The notes: generated by a model from the sequence alone, not told the origin. 46,509 bases of DNA from Nocardia seriolae NBRC 15557 (GCF_007990715.1 NZ_BJWY01000049.1:1-46509); one strand, 5' to 3'; shown: positions 25,423-34,526, numbered from the stretch's first letter. Numbers and translations are program-made.

Positions 25423-27618
25423 ATGACCGCCGTCGACAGTTCCCCCGAGGTTGCCGAGGGCGTGGCATCGCGCGGCCCGATCGCGGCTTGGAGCCGGGTC
25501 GTGGTGACACGGCCGAAAACCGTGCTGGTGGTGGCGGTGTTGTTCGCGCTGTTGTGCGGACTGTTCGCGGCCGGATTGCAGCAGCGGGTGAGCTCGGCCG
25601 GATTCGTGGTTCCGGACGGGGAATCCGCTTCGGTGGACGCCTGGGTGACCGAGCGGCTGGGGCCGCAGAATCCGGATGTCATCGCGATCTACACCGCACC
25701 CGAGGGACAGTCGCTGGCTGACATCGGACCGCGGGTGACGGCGGCGATCGGGACGATCGATCCGGCGCTGCTGGATCGCCCGGTCGAAAGCTATTGGAAC
25801 AGTTCGCGATCCCAGTTCCTGCGGTCCACCGATGGGCGACAGGCCGTCGCCGTGGTGTTCTCGGCGGGCAATGACAATCAGCGCGTCGCGGAGTATCCGA
25901 AAATCGCTGCTGCGCTGCGGGTTCCAGGACTGGATACCAAGCTGACCGGGTACAGCGCCCTGGCCGACACCATCAGCGAGCAGTCGCGCCACGATCTGGT
26001 GCTGGCCGAATCGATTTCGATTCCGCTGACCGCGCTGGTACTGGTGCTGATCTTCGGTGGCGTGGTGGCCGCCTCGCTGCCGGTGCTCATCGACACGTTG
26101 GCGGTGGTGGGCGCGCTCGGCACGGTCGGGATCATGGCGCGGCTGACCGAGGTCAGCGTGTTCGCCATGAACGTGGTGTCGCTGCTGGGGCTCGGATTGG
26201 CAATCGAATACGGGCTTTTCATTGTCGGACGGTTCCGGGAGGAGCTGAGGCGGGGCCGGTCGACCGAGGAGGCGGTAGCCCGCAGCCTGCAGACCGCCGG
26301 GCGCACGGTGCTGTTCTCGGCGCTGCTGCTCATGTGCGCGTTCGCGGGCACCTTCGTGTTCCCGCTGGCCGTGCTGCGATCGCTGGGCATCGGGGCCATC
26401 GCGGCGGTGGGGCTGGCCGCGCTGCTGTCGGTGACCGCGCTGCCCGCGATCCTCGCGCTGCTGGGTCCGCGCATCGGCAAGTGGAGCTGGCGGGCGGACG
26501 CCTTCGAGCGGTCGGAGGAACGGGCGCAACGGTTCTGGGGACGGGTCGTCACTGCGGTCATGCGCCGGCCGGGCGCGGTCGCCATCGCGGTCGGCGCGAT
26601 CCTACTGGTGCTGGCGGCGCCGTTGACCGGGGTCCGGCTCGGCGACATCGACCACACCGCGCTGCCCGCCGGGAATGAAACCCGCACCGCCGTCGAGGAT
26701 TTGAGCGCACATTTCCCGTCGGCCAACAGCGGCGCGACCATCCTACTGCGCGAAACCGATGGCAGCGCACCGACTTCGGCCGCCATCAGCACCGCGCTGC
26801 GGGAGATCGGCGGCGTCCGCGGCGTGCGCCAGGCCACGGCCCTCGACACCCGCGACAACACCACCGTCATCCACGCCGCCCTCGCCGCGCCGGACCGCTC
26901 CCCGCGAGCCCAGGACATCGTGCACGACCTGCGCGACCTGCGGTTGCAGGGACTGGAATTGCGGGTCGGCGGTGAGAGCGCCACCACCGTGGACAGCATT
27001 GCCGCCGTCCTGGACCGGCTCCCGCTCATGATCGCGGTCATGGTGGCGGTGACCCTGCTCATGCTGGCCCTGGCCTTCCGCTCGATCGTGTTGCCGCTCA
27101 AGGCCGTACTCATGGCGTTCCTGAGCCTGACGGCCACCTTCGGGGTGCTGACCTGGATCTTCGACAAGGGGCACCTGGCGGGCGTGCTGCACATCAGCGT
27201 CGGGCCGCTATCGGCAGGAATGCTGGTGCTGATCATCGCGGTGGTCTTCGGTCTCTCCACCGACTACGAGGTGTTCCTGCTCTCGCGCATGGTGGAGGCG
27301 CACGATGCCGGGGCCGATACCGAGGAATCCGTCCGCGTCGGCACCGTACAGACGGCTCGCGTGATCACCGCCGCCGCAACGCTTCTGGTACTGATCACCG
27401 GAGCCTTCACCCTCTCCCCGCTCACCCCCATGCGTTTCCTGGGCCTCGGCATGGTGATCGCGCTGATCATCGACGCCACCCTGGTCCGCATGCTGCTGGT
27501 CCCGGCTCTGGTCAAGCTGATGGGGCCCGCCAACTGGTGGGCCCCGGGAAATCGGAAAAAGGTTCAGCCGAAGAATTTGATCAGCGCGGGAGCCAGCACC
27601 GGCGCCTTGACCAGGTGA
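25423..27618 (+). CDS. MMPL-family RND lipid transporter
   Basis: The 731-residue protein has two RND halves, each with a large outside loop and a bundle of membrane segments. The first membrane helix is near residues 33-53 (VLVVAVLFALLCGLFAAGL). The second-half proton-relay pair is intact (STDYEVFLLSRM, Asp614-Tyr615). In the first half, IEYGLFIVGRF has Glu262 where the family nearly always has Asp. MmpL proteins move lipids to the outer envelope, so this is the likely exporter of the nlt product. The start is 29 bases after the acyltransferase stop with GGAG upstream; the frame is open much further but without motif support. The 3' end overlaps the convergent hydrolase by 55 bases. Confidence 0.88.
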   Translation: MTAVDSSPEVAEGVASRGPIAAWSRVVVTRPKTVLVVAVLFALLCGLFAAGLQQRVSSAGFVVPDGESASVDAWVTERLGPQNPDVIAIYTAPEGQSLADIGPRVTAAIGTIDPALLDRPVESYWNSSRSQFLRSTDGRQAVAVVFSAGNDNQRVAEYPKIAAALRVPGLDTKLTGYSALADTISEQSRHDLVLAESISIPLTALVLVLIFGGVVAASLPVLIDTLAVVGALGTVGIMARLTEVSVFAMNVVSLLGLGLAIEYGLFIVGRFREELRRGRSTEEAVARSLQTAGRTVLFSALLLMCAFAGTFVFPLAVLRSLGIGAIAAVGLAALLSVTALPAILALLGPRIGKWSWRADAFERSEERAQRFWGRVVTAVMRRPGAVAIAVGAILLVLAAPLTGVRLGDIDHTALPAGNETRTAVEDLSAHFPSANSGATILLRETDGSAPTSAAISTALREIGGVRGVRQATALDTRDNTTVIHAALAAPDRSPRAQDIVHDLRDLRLQGLELRVGGESATTVDSIAAVLDRLPLMIAVMVAVTLLMLALAFRSIVLPLKAVLMAFLSLTATFGVLTWIFDKGHLAGVLHISVGPLSAGMLVLIIAVVFGLSTDYEVFLLSRMVEAHDAGADTEESVRVGTVQTARVITAAATLLVLITGAFTLSPLTPMRFLGLGMVIALIIDATLVRMLLVPALVKLMGPANWWAPGNRKKVQPKNLISAGASTGALTR

Positions 27619-28369
27619 GTCTGCCCGGGCAGCACGCGATGTGACGCGCCCGGAATCACCTGGGCCAGTGCGGCATTGGCATTGCGCATCCACTCCGGGA
27701 TCTTGCTGCCCGCGATGACCGTGACGGAATTCCGAAATCGGCCCAGCGGTCGGCGGGAAGCGTACGGCCGCGCTGGAATTCGGCGACGTATTGGATGTCA
27801 TAGGCCATGGTCGGGGCCACCGTCTTCAGGTGGCTCCAGCCGGGGAACAGCGGGAACGCGGCGACCAGCAGGGCGGGCAGGCGCGCGCCCTGACGCATGA
27901 AGTATTTGACCGCCTCACCGTTCATCCCCTGCGACAGCATCGAATGCAGCTGCTCGATGTAGTCATCGGGCAACGGCGGGCGCGTGTCGTCGACCACGAA
28001 CGGCACCTCGTAGAGCGCGACCTTGCGCACCGATCGCCCACTGCGCAGGTAATCCAGAATCAAGCCACCGCCGGATGAAATGCCGTACAGCATCACCGGC
28101 GCCCCGGCCAGGTCGACGATCGCGTCGAGATCCTCGAATTCGCGCTCGACGTCGAGCGGCAGATTCTCCCCGCTGCCGCCGCGCCCGCGCCGGTCATAGG
28201 TGTACACGGTGTACCTGCTCGAAAGCGCCTCGGCCAGTGCCTTGTTCGGCCCGAAGTCCTGCGCGGCGAGCCCGCCGTCCACCAGCACGACGACCGGGCC
28301 CGAACCGTATCGCGTATATGCGATGTGGGTGCCGTCCTTGGAGTCTGCGAAGCCTTTGTCGAGTTCCAT
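27564..28369 (-). pseudogene. Alpha/beta hydrolase with one frameshift near its C-terminus
   Basis: From ATG 28369 the frame gives a typical hydrolase: VVLVDGG, YTYDRRGRGGSG and the nucleophile elbow YGISSGGG. After ADFGIP it goes out of frame. The next frame continues naturally with VTVIAGSKIPEWM...IPGASHRVLPGQTHLVKAPVLAPALIKFFG and stops at 27564. Adding one G (CCGTC to CCGGTC on the coding strand, near 27725) repairs it, giving about 268 residues with the catalytic His in GQTHLV. Whether this is sequencing error or decay cannot be told here. It overlaps the end of the MMPL gene head to head. Confidence 0.8.
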
Positions 28370-28468
28370 GCGTCCACGGTCGCAGTTCCGCCCGGCCGGG
28401 GGAATTGCCTGGTTCGCACGGCAGCGATGCCCCTGCGGAATGAATGCGGGACGGGCATACTCGGGCGC

Positions 28469-28590
28469 ATGGTCGAGCCGCTACCTCAGACCCCGGAGGG
28501 CGTGGAACTGCGGCATTTACGCGCCTTCGTGGCGGTCGCCGAGGAGTTGAACTTCGGCCGGGCAGCACAGCGGCTGTATGTCACCCCAGC
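28469..28590 (+). pseudogene. LysR-family regulator remnant (first ~40 residues)
   Basis: From ATG 28469 the frame reads ...VELRHLRAFVAVAEELNFGRAAQRLYVT, which is exactly the beginning of a LysR HTH. It then loses all similarity before the recognition helix is complete. It is divergent from the hydrolase at 27564-28369, the usual place for a LysR regulator of that gene. A deletion has joined it to the tail of another gene at about 28590. Confidence 0.7.
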
Positions 28591-28764
28591 CCGACCCACG
28601 TGCTCGTGGACCGGCTGCGCGCGCACGGCAATGCCATCCGGCACGACAGCTTCGCGGTGGAGGGGCATGCCTTCCAGATCTACTGGTCGTTCCATCCGGA
28701 GGCGGCCGAGGCCGTCCAGCGGGTCGGGGATTTCCTGCGGAACCCGGTGCCCGCCACGCCCTGA
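28591..28764 (+). pseudogene. C-terminal remnant of an alpha/beta hydrolase
   Basis: In a different frame from the LysR remnant, about 57 residues read PTHVLVDRLRAHGNAIRHDSF, then VEGHAFQIYWSF, and end EAVQRVGDFLRNP. This resembles the last strand, catalytic His (EGHAF) and final helix of esterases of the hormone-sensitive-lipase type. No start, ribosome site or nucleophile elbow remains. It is most simply the surviving tail of a gene whose front was lost in the deletion that also cut the LysR gene. Confidence 0.5.
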
Positions 28765-28843
28765 GCATCCGGCCTCGGCCCGCGGAGACGGGCGCACAAC
28801 CCCCTTCGTCATGCGCGCGTCTCGACGGGCCGACACCCGACGA

Positions 28844-30076
28844 TCAAGGTCGAAGTCGCACCGGCAATTCGGTCAGACCTCGCACGATCAGGCTCTTGCG
28901 CCAGACCGGCTCCGCACCCGCGGCCGGCTCCAGGTCCGGGTAGGCGGCGAGCAGGCGGGTGAGCGCGATACCGGCCTCCATGCGCGCCAGCGGCGCGCCG
29001 ACACAGCGGTGGATGCCGTATCCGAAGGCGAGGTGGTTCTTGTCGGCGCGGTCCAGGTCGACCGTGTGCGGGTCGGCGAAGCGGGACGGGTCGCGGTCGG
29101 CCGCCGCCATGGACACCAGAATGCGCTGTCCGGCAGGGATTTCCACGCCGCCGAGGGTGACCGGGACCGTGGTGTAGCGGAAGGTGGCCTCGCTCGCGGG
29201 CGACTCGTAGCGCAGCACTTCCTCCACGAAATCCGGTACCCGCGCGGGATCCCGGTCCAACGTCTCTCGAACGGCCTTGTCGGACAGCAGGATCGCGACC
29301 GCGTTCGAGATGAGATTGACCGTGGTTTCGAAACCGGCGACCAGCAGCAGGAATACCATGCTGATCAGCTCGCGGTGCGACAGCCGGTCGCCCTCCTCGC
29401 TGGCGGTGATGAGCTCGGAGAGCAGGTCCTCGGCGGGCTCGGCGCTCTTGGCGCGGATCAGCTGGTCGATATAGGCGACGAACTGTTGCACCGCCGCACC
29501 GCGGGCCGCGGGGGTCTCGTCATTCGATACCAGGGTGGTCGACCAGGCGCGGAAGTTGTCGCGCTCCGCGCTGGGCACCCCGAGCAGCTCGCAGATGACC
29601 AGCATGGGCAGCGGAAAAGCGTAGCGGTCCAACAGGTCCAGATCGACGGTGGCGTCCGCGGCCAGCTCGGCGAGCAGCGCGTCGGCCAGTTCGGTGACGC
29701 GCGGGGCCAGCTCACGCACCGCGCGGCTGCTGAAGGCGCGATTCACCAGTGCCCGCAGCCGGGTGTGCTCGGGCGGGTCGTAGAACACCATCATGTCGCC
29801 GAACATCTGCGCGCCCGCACCGTCACCACCCAGCGCGGCCCGCGCACCCGCCGAATTCAGCGCCTTGCTGATGCCCGGGTCCAGGAACGCGGCCTTGGCC
29901 ACCTCGTAATCGGTGATGAGCCAGCCGGTTCCGCCATCGGGGAACCGCACGAAATGCGCCGGGCCACGCCCGCGCAACTCGTCGTAGGCGGCGTGGGGAC
30001 GCTGATAGAAATCAGCGGTCAGCGTGAACGGCGCGATGGCCGATTCACTTGCCGTGACAGTGTTCTCATGCCCCAT
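28844..30076 (-). CDS. Cytochrome P450
   Basis: The 410-residue soluble bacterial P450 has DPPEHTRLRALVNRAF (C-helix), LLVAGFETT (I-helix oxygen-binding threonine), EEVLRYESP (ExxR) and the heme ligand Cys358 in FGYGIHRCVGAPLAR. ATG 30076 begins a normal-length protein although the frame is open for another kilobase upstream. No ferredoxin or reductase gene is adjacent, so redox partners must come from elsewhere. It lies at the edge of the accessory block holding the nlt cluster and may or may not act on its product. Substrate unknown. Confidence 0.93.
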   Translation of the reverse strand: MGHENTVTASESAIAPFTLTADFYQRPHAAYDELRGRGPAHFVRFPDGGTGWLITDYEVAKAAFLDPGISKALNSAGARAALGGDGAGAQMFGDMMVFYDPPEHTRLRALVNRAFSSRAVRELAPRVTELADALLAELAADATVDLDLLDRYAFPLPMLVICELLGVPSAERDNFRAWSTTLVSNDETPAARGAAVQQFVAYIDQLIRAKSAEPAEDLLSELITASEEGDRLSHRELISMVFLLLVAGFETTVNLISNAVAILLSDKAVRETLDRDPARVPDFVEEVLRYESPASEATFRYTTVPVTLGGVEIPAGQRILVSMAAADRDPSRFADPHTVDLDRADKNHLAFGYGIHRCVGAPLARMEAGIALTRLLAAYPDLEPAAGAEPVWRKSLIVRGLTELPVRLRP

Positions 30077-30162
30077 GATCGGCGACTCTAACAGCGCCCG
30101 ACCTTTCCCGCCCTGCCATCGCGCTGCATACACTCGCAGTGCATATGCCTTGCCCGGCGGCA

Positions 30163-31017
30163 CTATTCGGCGGATCGGGCCGCCAGCACCGCGTCGTAGA
30201 GTTCCCGCCGCGAGGCCCCGGTCGCCGCCGACACCTCGGCGCAGGCGTCCTTGAGCCGCAACCCGGACGCGATCAACGCCTCCACCTGACCTACCAGGTC
30301 GGCGGGCTCCGCCGAAACCGGTTGCGCGCCTTCGAGAACCACCGTGATCTCCCCGCGCACGCCCTCGACCGCCCAAGCCGCCAGTTCGCCCAGGCTGCCG
30401 CGCACCACTTCCTCGTAGGTCTTGGTCAGCTCGCGGCACACCGCCCCGCGCCGATCCGGCCCGAGCACCTCGACCGCGTCGGCCAGGCAATCCGCGAGCC
30501 GATGCGGAGCCTCGAAGAAGGCGACCGCCCGCGGTTCGGCCGTCAGGGTCCGCAGCCACTCCTTGCGCTGCCCGGACTTGCGGGGCGCGAACCCGTCGAA
30601 ACAGAACCGCTCGACCGGCAGCCCCGACAATGCCAGCGCCGTGGTCACCGCCGAGGGCCCCGGCAGACAGGTGATCGGCAGATCCGCTTCCACACACGCC
30701 GCCACCATCCGATAACCCGGATCGCTCACCGACGGCATCCCGGCATCGGTCACCAGCAGAACGGTCTTCCCGGCCCGTATCTCCTCGAGCAGCATGGGAA
30801 TCCGCGCGGTCTCCACGTGGTCGTAGAAACTCACCACCCGCCCCGAGATCTCCACCTCGAGCGCCTTCGCCAACGATTTCGTGCGCCGCGTGTCCTCGGC
30901 GGCCACCACATCGGCCGACCCCAGCGCATCCCGCAATCGCTGCGACGCGTCCCCGATATCCCCCATCGGCGTAGCCGCCAAGACCAGCCGCCCCACGGTC
31001 CCCGGCTCCACGCCCAT
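30163..31017 (-). CDS. rsmI: 16S rRNA (cytidine1402-2'-O)-methyltransferase RsmI
   Basis: The 284-residue SAM-dependent enzyme of the tetrapyrrole-methylase fold methylates the ribose of C1402 in 16S rRNA. It has GRLVLAATPMGDIGDAS near the start, VAAEDTRRT, VTDAGMPSVSDPG, CLPGPSAV and FFEAPHR, all family hallmarks, and normal length. Start 31017 is preferred because GGCGG lies about 8 bases upstream. It is divergent from pmt, an arrangement shared with Rv1002c-Rv1003 in M. tuberculosis. Confidence 0.95.
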   Translation of the reverse strand: MGVEPGTVGRLVLAATPMGDIGDASQRLRDALGSADVVAAEDTRRTKSLAKALEVEISGRVVSFYDHVETARIPMLLEEIRAGKTVLLVTDAGMPSVSDPGYRMVAACVEADLPITCLPGPSAVTTALALSGLPVERFCFDGFAPRKSGQRKEWLRTLTAEPRAVAFFEAPHRLADCLADAVEVLGPDRRGAVCRELTKTYEEVVRGSLGELAAWAVEGVRGEITVVLEGAQPVSAEPADLVGQVEALIASGLRLKDACAEVSAATGASRRELYDAVLAARSAE

Positions 31018-31225
31018 GCAAATCCGCCTCTCCACGATTGCCGCTCGCACCGCGCACCGGCACACCGGCCGCCGAATGCCGCCCTCCGAACCTACCGCCG
31101 CGCCCACGACCAGCGACGTCTGGGGCGAACCCCACCCCGCGCCCGGGTCGCGGGCCCCGCGGGTTCGGCGACGGGCTGGGCAGCGGGGCAGGACTCGGGG
31201 GCACGCACCGCTTACGATCGACGGC

Positions 31226-32836
31226 GTGACCCAGGTGACCGACGCGCGACCGGCAGCGGAGGGGGCGGAGACGGCGGCGCTGTCCAGTCCGGCTCCGCTG
31301 CTGCCCTCACCCGATTTCGGGCCCACGGATTGGGCTCGGGGGTGGGTGGTCACGCTGGTGCTGACGGCCATCACCGCCATCACCCGGTTCCTGCTGCTGA
31401 ACTATCCGACGGATCTGCACACGCCCGTCTTCGACGAGAAGCATTACGCGCCGCAGGCGTGGCAACTGCTCACCAATGGCGGGGTGGAGGACAACCCGGG
31501 CTACGGGCTGGTGGTGCATCCGCCGGTCGGCAAGCAGATGATCGCGCTCGGGGAGGCGATCTTCGGGTACGGGCCGTGGGGGTGGCGGTTCACCGCCGCC
31601 GTCTCGGGAACGCTGCTGGTGCTGTTGGTGATTCGCATTGTGCGACGGATGACGCGGTCCACGCTGATCGGCGCGTTCACGGGCATTCTGCTGATCTGCG
31701 ACGGGCTCACCTTCGTGTCGTCCCGGATCGGGATGCTCGACATCTTCCAGGCCCTGTTCGTGACGGCCGCCTTCGGCTGCCTGGTGGTCGATCGCGACGA
31801 CATCCGGGCCCGCATCGCGCTGGTCGCCGCCGAGGGGCGAATAGACGACTCCGAATTCGGACCGCGATTCGGCGTGCGCTGGTGGCGCTGCGGCGCGGGC
31901 GTGCTGCTCGGGCTGGCATGCGGCACCAAATGGTCCGGGGCGTACTGGATCATCGCCTTCACCGCGCTGTCGCTGGTCTTCGACCTCTCGGCGCGACGCG
32001 GCTACCGGGTGCGATTGCCCTGGTCGGGCGTTGCGATCCGCGACTTCGTGCCGACCGTCTACGCGCTGTGCGTCATCCCGGTCCTCGTGTACCTGGCCTC
32101 CTTCTGGGGGTGGTTCGCCAGTGAGACCAGCTACGATCGGTACGCGGTCGGCGTGCGGGTCGGACGCGACGGCTTCTTCTCCTGGGTGCCGAGCGCGCTG
32201 CGCGGGATCTGGTTCTACGGCGGCGAGGTGCTCACCTTCCACAAGGAGCTCACCAATTCCGCGGACAATCACCATCCGTGGGAATCCAAGCCGTGGACCT
32301 GGTTCATGGGGCTGCGGCCGATGCTCTACTACTACGCCGACACCAACGTGACCGGCTGCGGCCAGGCCACCTGTGTGAAGGCCGTGATGGCGATCGGCAC
32401 CCCGGCACTGTGGTGGCTGTGCTTCCCCATGCTGGCCTGGGCCATCTGGCGCAGCGCGGTGCGCCGCGACTGGCGCTATGCCGCCGTGCTGGTCGGCTAC
32501 GGCGCGGGCATCCTGCCGTGGTTCCTGGATCTGAACCGGCAGATGTACTTCTTCTACGCGGTGCCGCTCGCGCCGTTCCTGGCCATGGGCGTGGCGCTGG
32601 CCCTGGGCGACATCCTCGGCCACGCGCCACCCAGCGGCCGACGGCTCTCGGGCGCGCCGGGCTGGCAGCAGACCTTTCTCCCGTCGAGTGAACGGCAGGG
32701 CTTGGGCCTGCTGGTGGTCTGCCTCTACCTGGCCATGGTCATCGTCAATTTCATTTGGCTGTGGCCGATTCTGACGGCGCAGCCCATCACCCCGGGCAGC
32801 TGGCACGAACACCTGTGGCTGCCGAGCTGGCGGTAG
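31226..32836 (+). CDS. pmt: Protein O-mannosyltransferase (GT39 family)
   Basis: The 536-residue membrane protein has many hydrophobic segments. The family signature is FDEKHYAPQAW with the catalytic pair Asp70-Glu71 in the first outer loop. It also has VVHPPVGKQMI, CDGLTFVSSRIGMLD and NHHPWESKPWTW. It transfers mannose from polyprenyl-phosphate-mannose to threonines of secreted proteins. TACGAT ends 7 bases before the GTG at 31226, so the mRNA is probably leaderless. It lies between rsmI (divergent) and the convergent GntR-arcA pair, as in the M. tuberculosis order Rv1001-Rv1003. Confidence 0.95.
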   Translation: MTQVTDARPAAEGAETAALSSPAPLLPSPDFGPTDWARGWVVTLVLTAITAITRFLLLNYPTDLHTPVFDEKHYAPQAWQLLTNGGVEDNPGYGLVVHPPVGKQMIALGEAIFGYGPWGWRFTAAVSGTLLVLLVIRIVRRMTRSTLIGAFTGILLICDGLTFVSSRIGMLDIFQALFVTAAFGCLVVDRDDIRARIALVAAEGRIDDSEFGPRFGVRWWRCGAGVLLGLACGTKWSGAYWIIAFTALSLVFDLSARRGYRVRLPWSGVAIRDFVPTVYALCVIPVLVYLASFWGWFASETSYDRYAVGVRVGRDGFFSWVPSALRGIWFYGGEVLTFHKELTNSADNHHPWESKPWTWFMGLRPMLYYYADTNVTGCGQATCVKAVMAIGTPALWWLCFPMLAWAIWRSAVRRDWRYAAVLVGYGAGILPWFLDLNRQMYFFYAVPLAPFLAMGVALALGDILGHAPPSGRRLSGAPGWQQTFLPSSERQGLGLLVVCLYLAMVIVNFIWLWPILTAQPITPGSWHEHLWLPSWR

Positions 32837-32839
32837 GGA

Positions 32840-33214
32840 TCAGCCGACGGTCCGGGTTTCGCCGAGCGCGGCGTGCAAGTAACGGACCGCCGCGTCGTCG
32901 TCGAGGCCCAGCCGCCGGATCACCGCGACGTACTCCGTCGCGGCGCGCCCGGCCAGGTCCCGGGTCGGGTCGCCCGAGGAGGCGATGAAAGAGCCCAGCC
33001 GCCCCCGGGTTTCGAGGACGCCGTCCTGCTCCAGCTCACGGTAGGCGCGCGCCACCGTGTTCGGGGCCAGCCTCAGCGTCGCCGCCAGCGCCCGCACCGT
33101 GGGGATCTTCGTCCCGGCGGCGAGCTCGCCGGAGCGGACCCGGGCGATGATGCCCTGCCGCAGTTGCTCGTACGGCGGGACCGTCGAGTGGTGGTCGACC
33201 GGGATGTCCAGCAT
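32840..33214 (-). CDS. GntR-family regulator, YtrA subfamily
   Basis: The 124-residue protein has an N-terminal GntR winged helix, VPPYEQLRQGIIARVRSGEL then KIPTVRALAATLRLAPNTVARAYRELEQDGVLE. Only a short helical tail follows, as in the YtrA subfamily. ATG 33214 lies 7 bases after the arcA stop, with GAGGTG inside the arcA end as ribosome site, so the two form an operon. YtrA-type regulators usually control ABC transporters, but none is adjacent. It may sense a signal linked to arginine or envelope metabolism; this is a guess. Confidence 0.85.
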   Translation of the reverse strand: MLDIPVDHHSTVPPYEQLRQGIIARVRSGELAAGTKIPTVRALAATLRLAPNTVARAYRELEQDGVLETRGRLGSFIASSGDPTRDLAGRAATEYVAVIRRLGLDDDAAVRYLHAALGETRTVG

Positions 33215-33221
33215 GGCTTCA

Positions 33222-34451
33222 TCACACCTCGTCACGCGACAGCGGGCAGGACAGGCAGCGCGGACCGCCACGGCCGGAACCCAACTCGGAGCCGGGGATG
33301 CGCAGCACCTCGATTCCGGCGTCTTCGAGCCGCGCATTGGTGTTCTCATTGCGTTCGTAGGCCACCACCACGCCGGGGGCCAGGGCGAGGGTGTCGTTGC
33401 CGTCGTCCCACTGCTCCCGTTCGGCGGTGACACCGTCCAGACCGGTGTCGACCACCCGCAGCTTCCCGATGCCCATGGCCTCGGCGGCCACCCGCAGGAA
33501 GGGATCCGGGCCGGAGATGCTCACGCCGTGCCCCTCCTCCTTGCGAATGGTGAAGGCGCACAGTTCATCCTGGATGGCCGGGTACATCACCACCGCGTCG
33601 ACGTCCACCATGGTGCAGACGGTGTCGAGATGCATGGTCGCACGGGTCTGCTCGATCGGCACCACGAGCACGGTGTGGGCCAGATCGTCCTCGAACAGAC
33701 TGCGCGCCAGGGCTTCCGCACCCGCGGCCGTGGTGCGCTCGCCCACCCCGACCGCCACCACGCCGGGCGCGAGCAACAGCACATCGCCGCCCTCGATGGG
33801 CGCCTGATGCGATTCGTAGGCCCGCCGCACACCCAGGAAGCGGGGGTGGAACGCGTAAATCAGGTCGGTGAGCGAGGTTTCGCGCGCCCGCGCCGGCAGC
33901 GCGAGGGAGGTGATGGCCACCCGCGGCCCGACCCAGAACGAGGAATCACGCGTGAACAGCAGGTTCGGCAGCGGATCGATGACGAAGTCGTGCCCGTGGT
34001 GCATGCGCCGCACCAGCGAGGTGGCGTCCGGGCCGAAGGGCAGTTCGTCGAATGTCATGCCGGACATCAGGATCTGGGCCAGCTCGGGCGCGGGCACCCG
34101 GCGCAGATGCGCGGCCAGCTCGTCGGCGAGTACGTGGCCGAGTCGCCGCGCGTCCACCGCGCCCGAAATGCCCTGAATGCGCGCGGCCCCGCTCGTCTCG
34201 AGAGTCTGGGTCAGCACCTCGGCGAGCAGCAACACCTCCACCCCGCGCCCGCGCAACACCCCGGCGAAGGCGTCGTGCTCCTGCTGCGCGCGCTCCACCC
34301 AGGGGATGGCGTCGAACAGCAACTGGTCGTTATTGCGCGGGGTGAGCCTGCGCAGCTCGTCGCCCGGGCGGTGCAGAAGCACCGTGCGCAGCGCGCCGAC
34401 CTCCGAGGTCACGGAAAACGGTCGCGCCGTGGGTGCGGCCTTTGTTCCCAT
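33222..34451 (-). CDS. arcA: Arginine deiminase
   Basis: The 409-residue enzyme hydrolyses arginine to citrulline and ammonia. LPNLLFTRDSSFWVG, EGGDVLLL, MHLDTVCTMVD (catalytic His) and the C-terminal GGPRCLSCPLSRDEV (nucleophile Cys399) are present, and length is normal. ATG 34451 is preferred; the ribosome site is poor. There is no arcB or arcC beside it, so it is not part of a full deiminase pathway here. In M. tuberculosis arcA also stands next to pmt. Confidence 0.95.
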   Translation of the reverse strand: MGTKAAPTARPFSVTSEVGALRTVLLHRPGDELRRLTPRNNDQLLFDAIPWVERAQQEHDAFAGVLRGRGVEVLLLAEVLTQTLETSGAARIQGISGAVDARRLGHVLADELAAHLRRVPAPELAQILMSGMTFDELPFGPDATSLVRRMHHGHDFVIDPLPNLLFTRDSSFWVGPRVAITSLALPARARETSLTDLIYAFHPRFLGVRRAYESHQAPIEGGDVLLLAPGVVAVGVGERTTAAGAEALARSLFEDDLAHTVLVVPIEQTRATMHLDTVCTMVDVDAVVMYPAIQDELCAFTIRKEEGHGVSISGPDPFLRVAAEAMGIGKLRVVDTGLDGVTAEREQWDDGNDTLALAPGVVVAYERNENTNARLEDAGIEVLRIPGSELGSGRGGPRCLSCPLSRDEV

Positions 34452-34506
34452 GACACGACGGTAGTTCCCTTCGGCACGGATGGCATGCAATTCGCACCGG
34501 CGAAAA

Positions 34507-34526
34507 ACCTGGAGTAATGTTCAGGT
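34507..34526 (+). promoter_or_regulatory. SoxR/MerR-type dyad overlapping the soxR promoter
   Basis: ACCTG at 34507 and CAGGT at 34522 frame a 20-base imperfect palindrome of the MerR/SoxR operator type. TAATGT inside it (34515-34520) is a good -10, 6 bases before the GTG at 34527. SoxR would thus bind its own promoter and the message would start at or near the start codon. Confidence 0.55.

Noticed and set aside
23141..25510. 789-codon minus-strand open frame
   Set aside because: It lies antisense to nltD and the acyltransferase and shows only the low-complexity Arg/Gly/His pattern of high-GC shadow frames.
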